Positions 14,854 to 22,768 of a stretch of DNA of 26,194 nt are shown piece after piece. This stretch comes from Candidatus Bathyarchaeota archaeon (GTDB lineage Archaea > Thermoproteota > Bathyarchaeia > Bathyarchaeales > DTEX01). The first letter of the stretch is position 1; every line of letters starts with the position of its first letter. A program made the translations under genes and the position numbers. The stretch spans positions 1-26,194 of the forward strand of contig PIYJ01000005.1 in the NCBI GenBank assembly GCA_003601725.1. Direction: 5' to 3'. The notes under the pieces are model-generated. The model searched no databases, was not told the origin of the DNA, and was given only the letters and a program-made list of their open reading frames with translations.

Positions 14854-16116
14854 TCAACCTCCCTTCAAAAATCTCCTAGGATCAGTGATCTCTCCAGTGA
14901 TTGCTGATGCAGCCGCGGTTGCAGGCGACACCAAATAGATCTCAGCCTCGCTGCTTCCCATCCTCGCCTTAAAGTTCCTATTCGACGTTGAGACGCATCT
15001 CTCCCCAGGCGCCAGTATTCCTTGATGGCCACCTGCGCAGGGTCCACATCCAGGATTGCAGACGGCGCATCCTGAATCTAGAAAGATCTCAATTAAGCCT
15101 TCCTTTAAAGCCTCCCGGTATACTCTTCGAGACGCGGGGGTCACGATGACGCGGACTCCTCTTTTTACATGTCTTCCTTTCAGGATTTCCGCGGCGACAC
15201 GCAGATCGTAAAGACGCCCATTCGTGCATGAGCCGAGGAAGACTTGATCGATCTCTTTCCCTTCAACGGACTTGACAGGCTTAACGTTATCAACGGCATG
15301 TGGACAGGCAACCTGCGGCTCAAGGTTTGAAACGTCAAATTTTAAGGATTCACAGAATTCCGCGTCTTCATCGCTTTTGAATCCCTTCTTCGGTTCATGC
15401 CCTAAAGCCTTCAGAAATGCATAGGTCTTCTCGTCAGGTTCAATCATCCCCGTCTTGGCGCCCATCTCAACCGCCATGTTCGTAAGCGTCAATCTTCCCT
15501 CAACATTCATAGCCTCGATTGTTGAACCTCCAAACTCTATGGCTTTATAGGTCGCGCCGTCCGCCTTAACTGTCCCAACGATCTTTAGGATCACATCTTT
15601 CGGGAAGATCATAGGCGGCAATTCGCCTTGAACCGTTATTTTTATCGTCTCGGGAACCTTGAACCAGAGCTTACCGGAGAGGAAGACCGCAGCCATCTCT
15701 GTTGACCCTATACCCGTCGCGAAGGCTCCCAAAGCACCATAAGTACAAGTATGCGAGTCGGAGCCGACTACTAGGCCGCCGGGAAAGACAAGTCCAGACT
15801 CGATCATCAGCTGATGGCAGACTCCTGAACCAACCTCATAGAATCTGGTGTTATGCTTAAAGGCGAATTCTCTCATTGCTTTGTGAACTTTCGAGAAGGA
15901 TTCGTATGCGCTTGGCGCAACGTGATCGATGACGACGGCCACTCGAGTCGCATCCCAAAGACTCTTCCCACCCATCTCCCTGAAGGCATCCATCACGAGC
16001 TGGCCCATGCCGTCATGCATCATCGCTGCGTCGATGCTTGCGACGACTATGTCCCCTGCATAAACGTCCCTTCCAGACGCATGGCTTAAAATCTTTTCCG
16101 AAATAGTCTTGCCCAT
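14854..16116 (-). CDS. leuC: 3-isopropylmalate dehydratase-type large subunit, copy A
   Basis: Catalytic [4Fe-4S] subunit, 420 residues, partner of the adjacent leuD. Cluster ligands are C297 (GSCTNGR), C357 and C360 (NPGCGPCAGG). The substrate and catalytic segments DSHTCTYGALGAFATGIGST (from D120) and SNRNFKARMGS are present. ATG has GAGGT about six bases upstream. The protein is clearly diverged from copy B at 21468-22730, for example HVAPSAYES against HQVPADTVK, yet codons 120-145 are identical at DNA level. Two copies suggest one for leucine and one for another C-chain reaction such as citramalate or a homologue; this is not proven. Confidence 0.9.
   Translation of the reverse strand: MGKTISEKILSHASGRDVYAGDIVVASIDAAMMHDGMGQLVMDAFREMGGKSLWDATRVAVVIDHVAPSAYESFSKVHKAMREFAFKHNTRFYEVGSGVCHQLMIESGLVFPGGLVVGSDSHTCTYGALGAFATGIGSTEMAAVFLSGKLWFKVPETIKITVQGELPPMIFPKDVILKIVGTVKADGATYKAIEFGGSTIEAMNVEGRLTLTNMAVEMGAKTGMIEPDEKTYAFLKALGHEPKKGFKSDEDAEFCESLKFDVSNLEPQVACPHAVDNVKPVKSVEGKEIDQVFLGSCTNGRLYDLRVAAEILKGRHVKRGVRVIVTPASRRVYREALKEGLIEIFLDSGCAVCNPGCGPCAGGHQGILAPGERCVSTSNRNFKARMGSSEAEIYLVSPATAAASAITGEITDPRRFLKGG
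15682..15759 (-). repeat. 78-bp perfect identity tract, leuC copy A
   Basis: These bases are identical to 22293-22370 in the second leuC gene and cover exactly 26 codons (D120-F145). Flanking sequence on both sides differs substantially between the copies, including at synonymous positions. The sharp edges suggest recent gene conversion between the paralogues. Confidence 0.85.
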
Positions 16117-16361
16117 CTTTTAACCTCATCTAATTCTTAGGCATCTTTAAAAAAGGTTACTGCCGAAAAAATTTACTATGTTGACGTGCTTGCTGGGGTA
16201 TGTTGAAAAGTGGAGATGCGCCTCAAATTTGTTTCTCCCCGGATCTCAACTGATTCTTACTTTTAAAAGAGGCTGCTCTCGAAAGATCGGATAAAATATT
16301 TCTTCACGGAGAGAGAGACTATTCCGAAACGCGGTCATCGTGAGTGGGAGAGAATTTGCGT
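16117..16361. promoter_or_regulatory. Divergent promoter region between leuC copy A and the phosphatase-superfamily gene
   Basis: A 245-bp gap between oppositely transcribed genes. Candidate TATA boxes: TTTTAAAAG at 16261-16269 or ATAAAATATT at 16291-16300 for the rightward gene, and CTTTTTTAAAG (minus strand, 16145-16155) for leuC. The leuC TATA would place the start very close to its GAGGT, so it is the less certain. I see no tRNA, small ORF or clear operator palindrome here. Confidence 0.4.
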
Positions 16362-18338
16362 ATGAAGAGAGTCTTTGTGGTGGGAATTGACGCCTTAAAC
16401 CCTAAGCTGCTGCTTAAGCTTGTTGAGGACGGTGAACTTCCAAATTTTAAGATGCTGATGGAGATAGGCGGGTTCTCCAAGGCTCTTTCAGCCTTGCCTG
16501 CTCAAACACCTGAGAATTGGACATCCATAGCAACGGGAGCATGGCCTGGAACGCATGGAATAGCAACGTGGGGGAGACGGTTCCCAAATGTGCCGGTCAC
16601 AGAATACTTCGGTGATGAATCCATGTCCTCAAATCTCTGTAGAGCTGAGTATCTGTGGGAGGCGCTGGCAAGAAGAGGGTTAAAAAGTGTGCTTCTAAAT
16701 TTCGTGGGGTATCCGCCGACAACTGATAAAACGGTGCATATCGACTGGTTTTGGAGACCGGGAAGATGGTATTTCGAGATCTGTAGCGTCGCATGCTACC
16801 TAAGCAGAGATTCATTGAAGGATTTAACGAATGCTGGGGCTCCTGTTAAACGAATGCTAGAGCAGGCATTGCTTGTTCCCGTCGAGATAACAAGTAAGAC
16901 TGAAGGTTGGAGAAGCCTGCCGGAGAGCAAGTCTCAGCCGTTGAGCTTTAGGATGATCCTCAGGCCGGTTCGACAAGGCAAAGACGTTACGTTTGAGGGG
17001 CTTCTGATTGACGAAAAGGGAGAGGGCTATGATACCCTCTTGATCTGTAAAGAGAAAGACCCGGAGAAAGCATTATGCAGATTAAAGACTGGGCATTGGG
17101 GCTCTTTCTATGAAGAATTTGAGGTGAAGGGGAAAAAGCATATCGGAGCGGTCAGACTTAAACTTGTGGAGTTATCGCCTGATGGTGCTAGACTCAAGAT
17201 TTATCGCTCTCAGGTGCATCCGACATCGGAATTCGTACATCCCCCTGAGGTTGGAGAAGAGCTAACCGATAGATTTGGGCCCTACATCAATGAAGCAGTG
17301 GAGAGGTTTATCTATGTTCTAGACAAGCAGACCATAATCGAGGAGTTCACTTACCAGATAAAATGGATAGCGAATGCTGCAAGGTACCTAATGGAGAAGG
17401 GTGCCTCGCTTTATATGATGCATTGGCATCTGCTTGATACGATTCAGCATGTATTCCTCTCAAGTATAGATCCGACTGCTGGGGGATATGATCCGGAAAA
17501 GGCGGAGAAGGGATGGGAAATATTAAAGTTATCGTATCGCCTCGCAGATATGCTCGTCGGGGAATTCATTAAGCTCCTAGATGATAGTAGCTACGTAATT
17601 GTGGTATCTGACCATGGTCATGTTCCAAACAAGAAAAGGTTTCCACTTTTGAAAGCGCTTCTGGAAGCCGAGCTGATCGCTGCGAAGAAGAATGAATATG
17701 GCGATCTCGTCGTGGACTGGCAAAGAAGCAAGATCCACATCTCTACGACTAACATCTACGTGAACCTCAAGAGCAGATACGAAAACGGAATAGTTGAGGA
17801 CAGCGAATACGAGAAGGTGAGAAATCAAGTTATAGACCTGCTTAGAAACCTCAAGGACGACGAGGGCCATCATGTCATCTCATTCGCTTTTAAGAGAGAA
17901 GACGCAGCCATGATCGGATTATGGGGAGAACCAGTAGGCGACGTAGTTTATGCATACTCGCCGGGCTATACGTGGAGCCATAATAGATTCGAAGAGAACA
18001 TCTCAGTCGATAGGGGTGCAAACCACGGGCCTCAAATACCCACAGCTGAGACTCTGTATGGTTCCAACTACGCTGTCTTCATGATTGCCGGACCGAACAT
18101 AAAAAAGGGATATGTAAGACCCCTTGAGATGCTGGGGCCTGTACTCACGGTTGATGTAGCTCCAACCGTATCCTACCTATTAGGTGTTGACCCTCCAAGA
18201 CACAGTCAAGGGAGAATTCTATACGATTTCCTAGAAGGATGGGATGTCTCCGAAGTTAAACGGGAACGTAGGAATCTCGATTTTCCAGGTAAGCCCCAGC
18301 CGATAATCGGCGACGTCACAGAATATATTATACCATAA
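16362..18338 (+). CDS. Alkaline-phosphatase-superfamily phosphodiesterase/nucleotide pyrophosphatase-like protein
   Basis: A 658-residue enzyme of the type I phosphodiesterase/nucleotide pyrophosphatase branch of the alkaline phosphatase superfamily. Motifs: GIDALNP with metal-binding D10, the nucleophile region AQTPENWTS with T49, TGAWPGTHGI around 58-67, the histidine/aspartate motif WHLLDTIQH, SDHGH, and NHGP near the C-terminus. The segment DVAPTVSYLLGVDPP is the typical end of archaeal members. An insertion of about 200 residues between motifs forms a beta-rich domain. There is no signal peptide, so it is probably cytoplasmic. I chose ATG 16362 because it gives MKRVFVVGID and lies about ten bases after GGGAGAG; GTG 16344 is an alternative. 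Substrate unknown. Confidence 0.83.
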   Translation: MKRVFVVGIDALNPKLLLKLVEDGELPNFKMLMEIGGFSKALSALPAQTPENWTSIATGAWPGTHGIATWGRRFPNVPVTEYFGDESMSSNLCRAEYLWEALARRGLKSVLLNFVGYPPTTDKTVHIDWFWRPGRWYFEICSVACYLSRDSLKDLTNAGAPVKRMLEQALLVPVEITSKTEGWRSLPESKSQPLSFRMILRPVRQGKDVTFEGLLIDEKGEGYDTLLICKEKDPEKALCRLKTGHWGSFYEEFEVKGKKHIGAVRLKLVELSPDGARLKIYRSQVHPTSEFVHPPEVGEELTDRFGPYINEAVERFIYVLDKQTIIEEFTYQIKWIANAARYLMEKGASLYMMHWHLLDTIQHVFLSSIDPTAGGYDPEKAEKGWEILKLSYRLADMLVGEFIKLLDDSSYVIVVSDHGHVPNKKRFPLLKALLEAELIAAKKNEYGDLVVDWQRSKIHISTTNIYVNLKSRYENGIVEDSEYEKVRNQVIDLLRNLKDDEGHHVISFAFKREDAAMIGLWGEPVGDVVYAYSPGYTWSHNRFEENISVDRGANHGPQIPTAETLYGSNYAVFMIAGPNIKKGYVRPLEMLGPVLTVDVAPTVSYLLGVDPPRHSQGRILYDFLEGWDVSEVKRERRNLDFPGKPQPIIGDVTEYIIP

Positions 18339-18402
18339 AAGCTGGAAATAGATGCTGATTTCCCGGCGGGCATAGGAGGAATAAAAAAAGATGCCTGAGG
18401 GG
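18339..18402. other. Short gap between convergent genes
   Basis: A 64-bp region between the phosphatase-superfamily gene (+) and leuA (-). It contains a GGAGG followed by an A-rich run and an ATG at 18390 on the plus strand, but the reading frame from it ends after ten codons. Confidence 0.5.
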
Positions 18403-19896
18403 CTACTTTCTCCTCTTTCTTAGAAGCATTTTGTTTATTCCGTTTATCATAGCTTCAACGCTGGCCATAACTATGTCTTCTCGGGCTCCTCTCGCTGAGA
18501 CAATGTTTCCCTCGTTGTCCTCGACTTTTATGATGACTTCCGCGACGGCGTCTGATCCTCCCGTTAGGGCTTCCAAGCGATACTCGGTTAATCTGACGTT
18601 TGCTAGGCGATCCGTAATCTTCTGAATGGCCTTTATAGCAGCATCAACAGGGCCTACTCCGGTCTCGGCTGCCACATACTCTTTACCGTCAATAACGACC
18701 TTAACAGAGGCCGTTGGAATCACTCTTATCCCAGTGGTCACTGCGAAATCGGTCAGCTCAACAATCTTTTCCTCGGTCACCTCGCCCATCACGGTTCTAG
18801 CTATCGCGAGCAAGTCGGCATCCGTAACAGTCTTCCCCTTATCGCCGAGCTCCTTAACCCGTTGAACTATCTCCTTTAGCTGAGCCTCCGTTGGGTATAA
18901 CCCAGCCTCCTCAAGTTCAGCTTTTATTCCATGTTTACCTGCGAGCTTTCCTGCTTGAAGTCTTCTTCTTCTGCCGACAACTTCAGGGCTGAAGGGCTCA
19001 AAGGTAAGAGGCTCCACTGTGACTCCCCGAGTATGTATGCCGGACTCGTGTGAAAACGCGTTCTCACCGACGATCGCTTTATTCGGCTGAATAACTATGC
19101 CCGTTAACCGTGAAACAAGCCTAGAAGTCGCATATAATAGACGCGTATTGATCCCTGTCTTCTTTTTATATATCAAATGAAGCCCCATCACGACTTCTTC
19201 CAGAGCGGCGTTTCCAGCCCTTTCGCCAAGCCCATTCACGGCTACGTGAACTTGAATTGCGCCTCCAACAACCCCTGCGAGAGAATTCGCCACGGCGAGG
19301 CCGAAATCATTATGGCAATGAACGCTTAGCGGAGTCTTCACGACGGCTTTAAGTTTTCTGATGAGATCCTCCATTCCTTGAGGACTCATGATGCCAACGG
19401 TATCCGGGATATTTATGCGGTCTGCCCCTGCATCTTCAGCTGCTTTGCAGATCTTCTTCAGGAACTCCAAGTCTGTCCGCGTTGCATCCATAGGTGAAAA
19501 TTCGCAGACGACCCCATGATCCTTTATGTACTCAACGGATTCGACAGCTGCATCTAACACTTGATCTGGAGTCATGCCCAAGGCATGTTTCATCTGAACC
19601 TCCGATGTTGAAATGAAGGTGTGAATGCAAGGGGCGTCGCACTTCAAAGCTGCATCTATGTCGCTCTTTAATGTTCGAGTTAACGCGCAGATCTCAGCTT
19701 TTAACCCTGCGTTCACGATCTCCTTGAAGGCTTGCTGTTCTCCTTTCGATGCGGATGGAAATCCCGCTTCAATCGTGTCGACTCCAAGCCTGTCGAGCTG
19801 CTGAGCTATCTCCATCTTCTGTTCAGGGGTGAAGGAGACGCCTGGGGTCTGCTCGCCGTCTCTTAAGGTTGTATCAAATATTCGGATGTAATCCAT
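18403..19896 (-). CDS. leuA: 2-isopropylmalate synthase (LeuA/CimA family), with altered active-site Glu
   Basis: Condenses acetyl-CoA with 2-oxoisovalerate as the first leucine-specific step. The 497-residue protein has a TIM barrel with DTTLRDGEQTPG (8-19) and metal ligands H193 and H195 (VHCHND), then a linker with NAFSHESGIHT and a C-terminal LeuA regulatory domain (about 375-490) for feedback control. Phrases such as IEAGFPSASKGE, IHTFISTS and NIPDTVGIMSP resemble archaeal LeuA more than citramalate synthase. The normally invariant EFSPEDATR motif reads EFSPMDATR, so M136 replaces a glutamate expected in the active site. ATG is preceded by AGGAGG. It is the last gene of the ilv-leu operon, 36 bp after leuB. 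Confidence 0.85.
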   Translation of the reverse strand: MDYIRIFDTTLRDGEQTPGVSFTPEQKMEIAQQLDRLGVDTIEAGFPSASKGEQQAFKEIVNAGLKAEICALTRTLKSDIDAALKCDAPCIHTFISTSEVQMKHALGMTPDQVLDAAVESVEYIKDHGVVCEFSPMDATRTDLEFLKKICKAAEDAGADRINIPDTVGIMSPQGMEDLIRKLKAVVKTPLSVHCHNDFGLAVANSLAGVVGGAIQVHVAVNGLGERAGNAALEEVVMGLHLIYKKKTGINTRLLYATSRLVSRLTGIVIQPNKAIVGENAFSHESGIHTRGVTVEPLTFEPFSPEVVGRRRRLQAGKLAGKHGIKAELEEAGLYPTEAQLKEIVQRVKELGDKGKTVTDADLLAIARTVMGEVTEEKIVELTDFAVTTGIRVIPTASVKVVIDGKEYVAAETGVGPVDAAIKAIQKITDRLANVRLTEYRLEALTGGSDAVAEVIIKVEDNEGNIVSARGAREDIVMASVEAMINGINKMLLRKRRK

Positions 19897-19932
19897 GTTC
19901 TAGATCCTCCTGTTTAATGCCTCATAGGGCTT

Positions 19933-20964
19933 CTAGACTTTGGACTCCGTAATCTTCTGAGCAATCGCCTCGCCCATCTCTAAAGTCTTCAATTTACCGC
20001 CGAAATCCGGTATCGTTAATCCTTCACGTAGAGCCTGAGCCACTCCAGATTCGATGAGTTCAGACGCCTTCAAGCAAAGAAGATCATTATATTTTTCACC
20101 TAGCCATTCAAGCATCATCTTAGCTGCAAGAATCATCGAGCATGGATTAGCTGTGTGCTTGCCGACTCTGGTGGGAGCTGAGCCGTGGACGGGTTCGAAG
20201 AGCGCGAAGTCATCGCCTATGTTTCCTCCGGGAGCCATTCCCAAGCCGCCTATGAGCTGGGCTGCTTCATCGGATAGGATGTCGCCGAACATGTTCGTCG
20301 TTACGATGACATCGTAGTTCTGGGGTTCTTTGATGAGCCGCATCGAAGCAGCATCAACATACTGCTCATTGAAGTTTACATTTGGATATTCCTTCGCGAC
20401 TTCCCTGCAGACCTGAGCGAAGAGGCCGCATGTCTTCTTCATCACGTTTGATTTGTGAATTGCCGTTACCTTCCTCTTCTTGTTCCTCTTCAAGGCGAGA
20501 TCGAAGGCCTTCCTTGCTATTCGCTCGCATCCTCTTCTGGTTATGACCCTTATTCCTATCGCGGTGTCATCAAAGGTGAATTCGAAGCCTTTGTAAAGTC
20601 CCTCTGTGTTTTCTCGGACGAAGACAAGGTCTATGTCATCTCGTAAGCATGGAACCCCCGGATAGGCTTTTATCGGCCGGATATTCGCGTAAAGGTCAAA
20701 TATCATTCTAAGCCTGACGATTACGTCCGCAGCTGTCTCCCCAACGGGCCCCTTTATGCAGACATGGGAGTTCCTGATGGCGTTGATGGTCTCGTCTGGA
20801 AGTGCGACTCCTCTCCTTTCTAGGCAAGCGTCTCCCGCCTCTAGTTCTATAAATTCAAGATTGAGGCTGAGCTTCTTTTGAACCGCGTTCATCACGACCA
20901 GTGTTGTCTCAGTCAGCTCTGGACCGATCCCGTCTCCCGGAATCAACGCAACTTTATATTTCAA
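19933..20964 (-). CDS. leuB: 3-isopropylmalate dehydrogenase
   Basis: NAD-dependent oxidative decarboxylase of the isocitrate/isopropylmalate dehydrogenase family, converting 3-isopropylmalate to 2-oxoisocaproate. The 343-residue protein has PGDGIGPE near the start, substrate arginines in RLRMIFDLYANIRP (84-97), RENTEGLY (117-124) and K171. Metal ligands are D204, D228 and D232, and the nucleotide loop is HGSAPT (260-265). The start is TTG, with GGAGG eight bases upstream and a TTGA overlap with the leuD stop. Homoisocitrate dehydrogenase (AksF) is a close relative, but the leucine operon context favours LeuB. Confidence 0.92.
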   Translation of the reverse strand: MKYKVALIPGDGIGPELTETTLVVMNAVQKKLSLNLEFIELEAGDACLERRGVALPDETINAIRNSHVCIKGPVGETAADVIVRLRMIFDLYANIRPIKAYPGVPCLRDDIDLVFVRENTEGLYKGFEFTFDDTAIGIRVITRRGCERIARKAFDLALKRNKKRKVTAIHKSNVMKKTCGLFAQVCREVAKEYPNVNFNEQYVDAASMRLIKEPQNYDVIVTTNMFGDILSDEAAQLIGGLGMAPGGNIGDDFALFEPVHGSAPTRVGKHTANPCSMILAAKMMLEWLGEKYNDLLCLKASELIESGVAQALREGLTIPDFGGKLKTLEMGEAIAQKITESKV

Positions 20965-21464
20965 CTTCTTTTTCCTCCAATCTTCTTTTTCAGATGATTA
21001 ATTAACCCTTCATCCTTTAGGATCTCTAAAATGAAATCGGGAAGCCTAAGAGCATCGATGACTTTATTCTTTGTCGCATTTACGATTTTTCCCTCTTCAA
21101 GATCAACCGTTAACATGTCTCCTTCATCCACTTCCTTTGAGACGCCGGGACTTTCAAGAACAGGCAGACCGATGTTTATCGCGTTTCTATAAAATATCCG
21201 AGCGAAAAAATCAGCTAAGACACACTTTACCCCCGCATATTTCAGCGCGATGGGGGCCTGCTCCCGGCTTGATCCACACCCAAAATTCTTCCCAGCGACA
21301 AGGATTATTCCTCCCTTCGCCTTCTCCGCGAAGTTAGGGTCTATGCCCTCCATTGCATGTTTAGCCAGCTCCTCCGGATCAAGCGAAGTCAGATACTTAC
21401 TTGGGATGATAACGTCAGTGTTCACATCATCCCCGAAAATCACGGCTTTCCCAGAAATCTTCAT
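20961..21464 (-). CDS. leuD: 3-isopropylmalate dehydratase small subunit, copy B (operon copy)
   Basis: Swivel-domain subunit of isopropylmalate isomerase, 167 residues. Motifs are GDDVNTDVIIPSKY near the start, NFGCGSSREQAP and FFARIFYRNAINIGLPVLES. The substrate loop reads YLTS (residues 24-27), unlike YKLS in copy A. ATG lies a few bases after leuC, with GGAGG overlapping the leuC end. The TGA overlaps the leuB start. Position inside the complete leucine branch makes this the likely isopropylmalate enzyme. Confidence 0.93.
   Translation of the reverse strand: MKISGKAVIFGDDVNTDVIIPSKYLTSLDPEELAKHAMEGIDPNFAEKAKGGIILVAGKNFGCGSSREQAPIALKYAGVKCVLADFFARIFYRNAINIGLPVLESPGVSKEVDEGDMLTVDLEEGKIVNATKNKVIDALRLPDFILEILKDEGLINHLKKKIGGKRS
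21262..21284 (-). repeat. 23-bp identity shared by the two leuD genes
   Basis: Partner of 14644-14666, within the FGCGSSRE coding region of leuD copy B. Neighbouring synonymous sites differ between the copies. Confidence 0.5.
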
Positions 21465-21467
21465 TCA

Positions 21468-22730
21468 TTATTCCTCCAAATATGCCACTGGATCGACTAT
21501 CTTTCCAGCGAGAGCAGAAGCCGCAACCGTGACTGGAGACGCAAGGTAAATCTCAGCTTCTGGGCTGCCCATTCTCCCAACGAAGTTCCTGTTCGATGAG
21601 CTTACACAGACTTCTCCCGGAGCAAGCAGTCCCATGTGTCCGCCGAAGCATGCTCCGCAAGTGGGGTTAGTGACTAATGCGCCTGCCTTTACAAAGATCT
21701 CGAGGAATCCGTTCTTTAATGCTTGTAGATAAACCTCCTGCGAAGCCGGGGTAACGATCATCCTTACGCCCCTGCTGATCTTTTTACCCTTCAAGATCTC
21801 GGCTGCGGCCTTCAAGTCTTCAAGCCTCCCATTTGTGCATGATCCTAGAAAGGCTTGATTTATCTCTGTTCCCTCAACGGACTTGACGGGCTTAACGTTA
21901 TCAACCGAGTGTGGACAGGCTATTTGAGGCTCCAGCCGATCGACATCAACTTCCAGGGTTTTCTCATACTTTGCGTCCGGATCGCTCTTTAATGCTCTAA
22001 AAGGTCTTCTCGCTCGGCTCTTAACATAATTAAAGGTCTCCTCATCAGGGTTGATCAAACCAGTCTTGGCGCCCATCTCAACAGTCATGTTGCATAGGGT
22101 CATCCGTCCGCTGATGCTTATCTGGCTGAGCGTAGAGCCCATGAATTCCACAGCCTTATAAGTGGCTCCAGCCGCTCCGATCTTTCCAATCACATAAAGT
22201 ATAAGGTCCTTTGGGGTTACATGCTTTTTGAAGGAGCCCGTTGCGTTGATTCGAATCGTTGAGGGAACCCTCAGCCAAATCTCACCCGTAGCGAAGACCG
22301 CAGCCATCTCTGTTGACCCTATACCCGTCGCGAAGGCTCCCAAAGCACCATAAGTACAAGTATGCGAGTCAGCTCCAACTATGAGATCCCCCGGCAAGGC
22401 GTGCCCCTTCTCAACCATGATTTGATGGCAGACTCCGCCGAGTCCGACGTCATAGAGAAACTTGATTTCCTGCTCTTCAGCGAATTGCCTCATTATTCTG
22501 TGAAGCTCAGCCGATTTAACGGTGTCAGCTGGGACTTGATGATCTTGGATTAGAACTATTCGGCTGTTATCCCAGACTTTCGGGACACCTATCTTCTTAA
22601 ATGCCTGTATGGCGAGGGGGCCAGTGATCTCATTAACCATCGCCATGTCGACTTTCGGCTGCACTATCTCGCCTGGCTTCACCTCTTCTCTGCCTGACGC
22701 GCGAGCTAGAATCTTTTCTGCTATGTTCAC
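21468..22730 (-). CDS. leuC: 3-isopropylmalate dehydratase large subunit, copy B (operon copy)
   Basis: Catalytic [4Fe-4S] subunit, 420 residues. Cluster cysteines are C298 (GSCTNGR), C358 and C361 (NPTCGACFGG). It carries DSHTCTYGALGAFATGIGST from D121 and SNRNFVGRMGS near the C-terminus. The start is GTG at 22728-22730; an in-frame TAA ten codons upstream rules out a longer form, and GGAG/AGGAG sequences precede it. It follows ilvC by 38 bp and precedes its leuD partner by three bases. Codons 121-146 are identical in DNA to copy A. Confidence 0.93.
   Translation of the reverse strand: MNIAEKILARASGREEVKPGEIVQPKVDMAMVNEITGPLAIQAFKKIGVPKVWDNSRIVLIQDHQVPADTVKSAELHRIMRQFAEEQEIKFLYDVGLGGVCHQIMVEKGHALPGDLIVGADSHTCTYGALGAFATGIGSTEMAAVFATGEIWLRVPSTIRINATGSFKKHVTPKDLILYVIGKIGAAGATYKAVEFMGSTLSQISISGRMTLCNMTVEMGAKTGLINPDEETFNYVKSRARRPFRALKSDPDAKYEKTLEVDVDRLEPQIACPHSVDNVKPVKSVEGTEINQAFLGSCTNGRLEDLKAAAEILKGKKISRGVRMIVTPASQEVYLQALKNGFLEIFVKAGALVTNPTCGACFGGHMGLLAPGEVCVSSSNRNFVGRMGSPEAEIYLASPVTVAASALAGKIVDPVAYLEE
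22293..22370 (-). repeat. 78-bp perfect identity tract, leuC copy B
   Basis: Partner of 15682-15759 on the same strand, about 6.6 kb away. It covers codons D121-F146 of leuC copy B without a single synonymous difference, whereas the flanks are diverged. Confidence 0.85.
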
Positions 22731-22768
22731 GTCTCCGAGCGGCTCCTGCTCCTTGAGTTATCCTGTCT

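Noticed and set aside
18366..18422. A plus-strand GGAGG plus ATG (18390) that looks like a strong gene start between the phosphatase-superfamily gene and leuA
   Set aside because: The frame stops after ten codons and the sequence runs into the leuA 3' end; probably chance or a relic too short to support.
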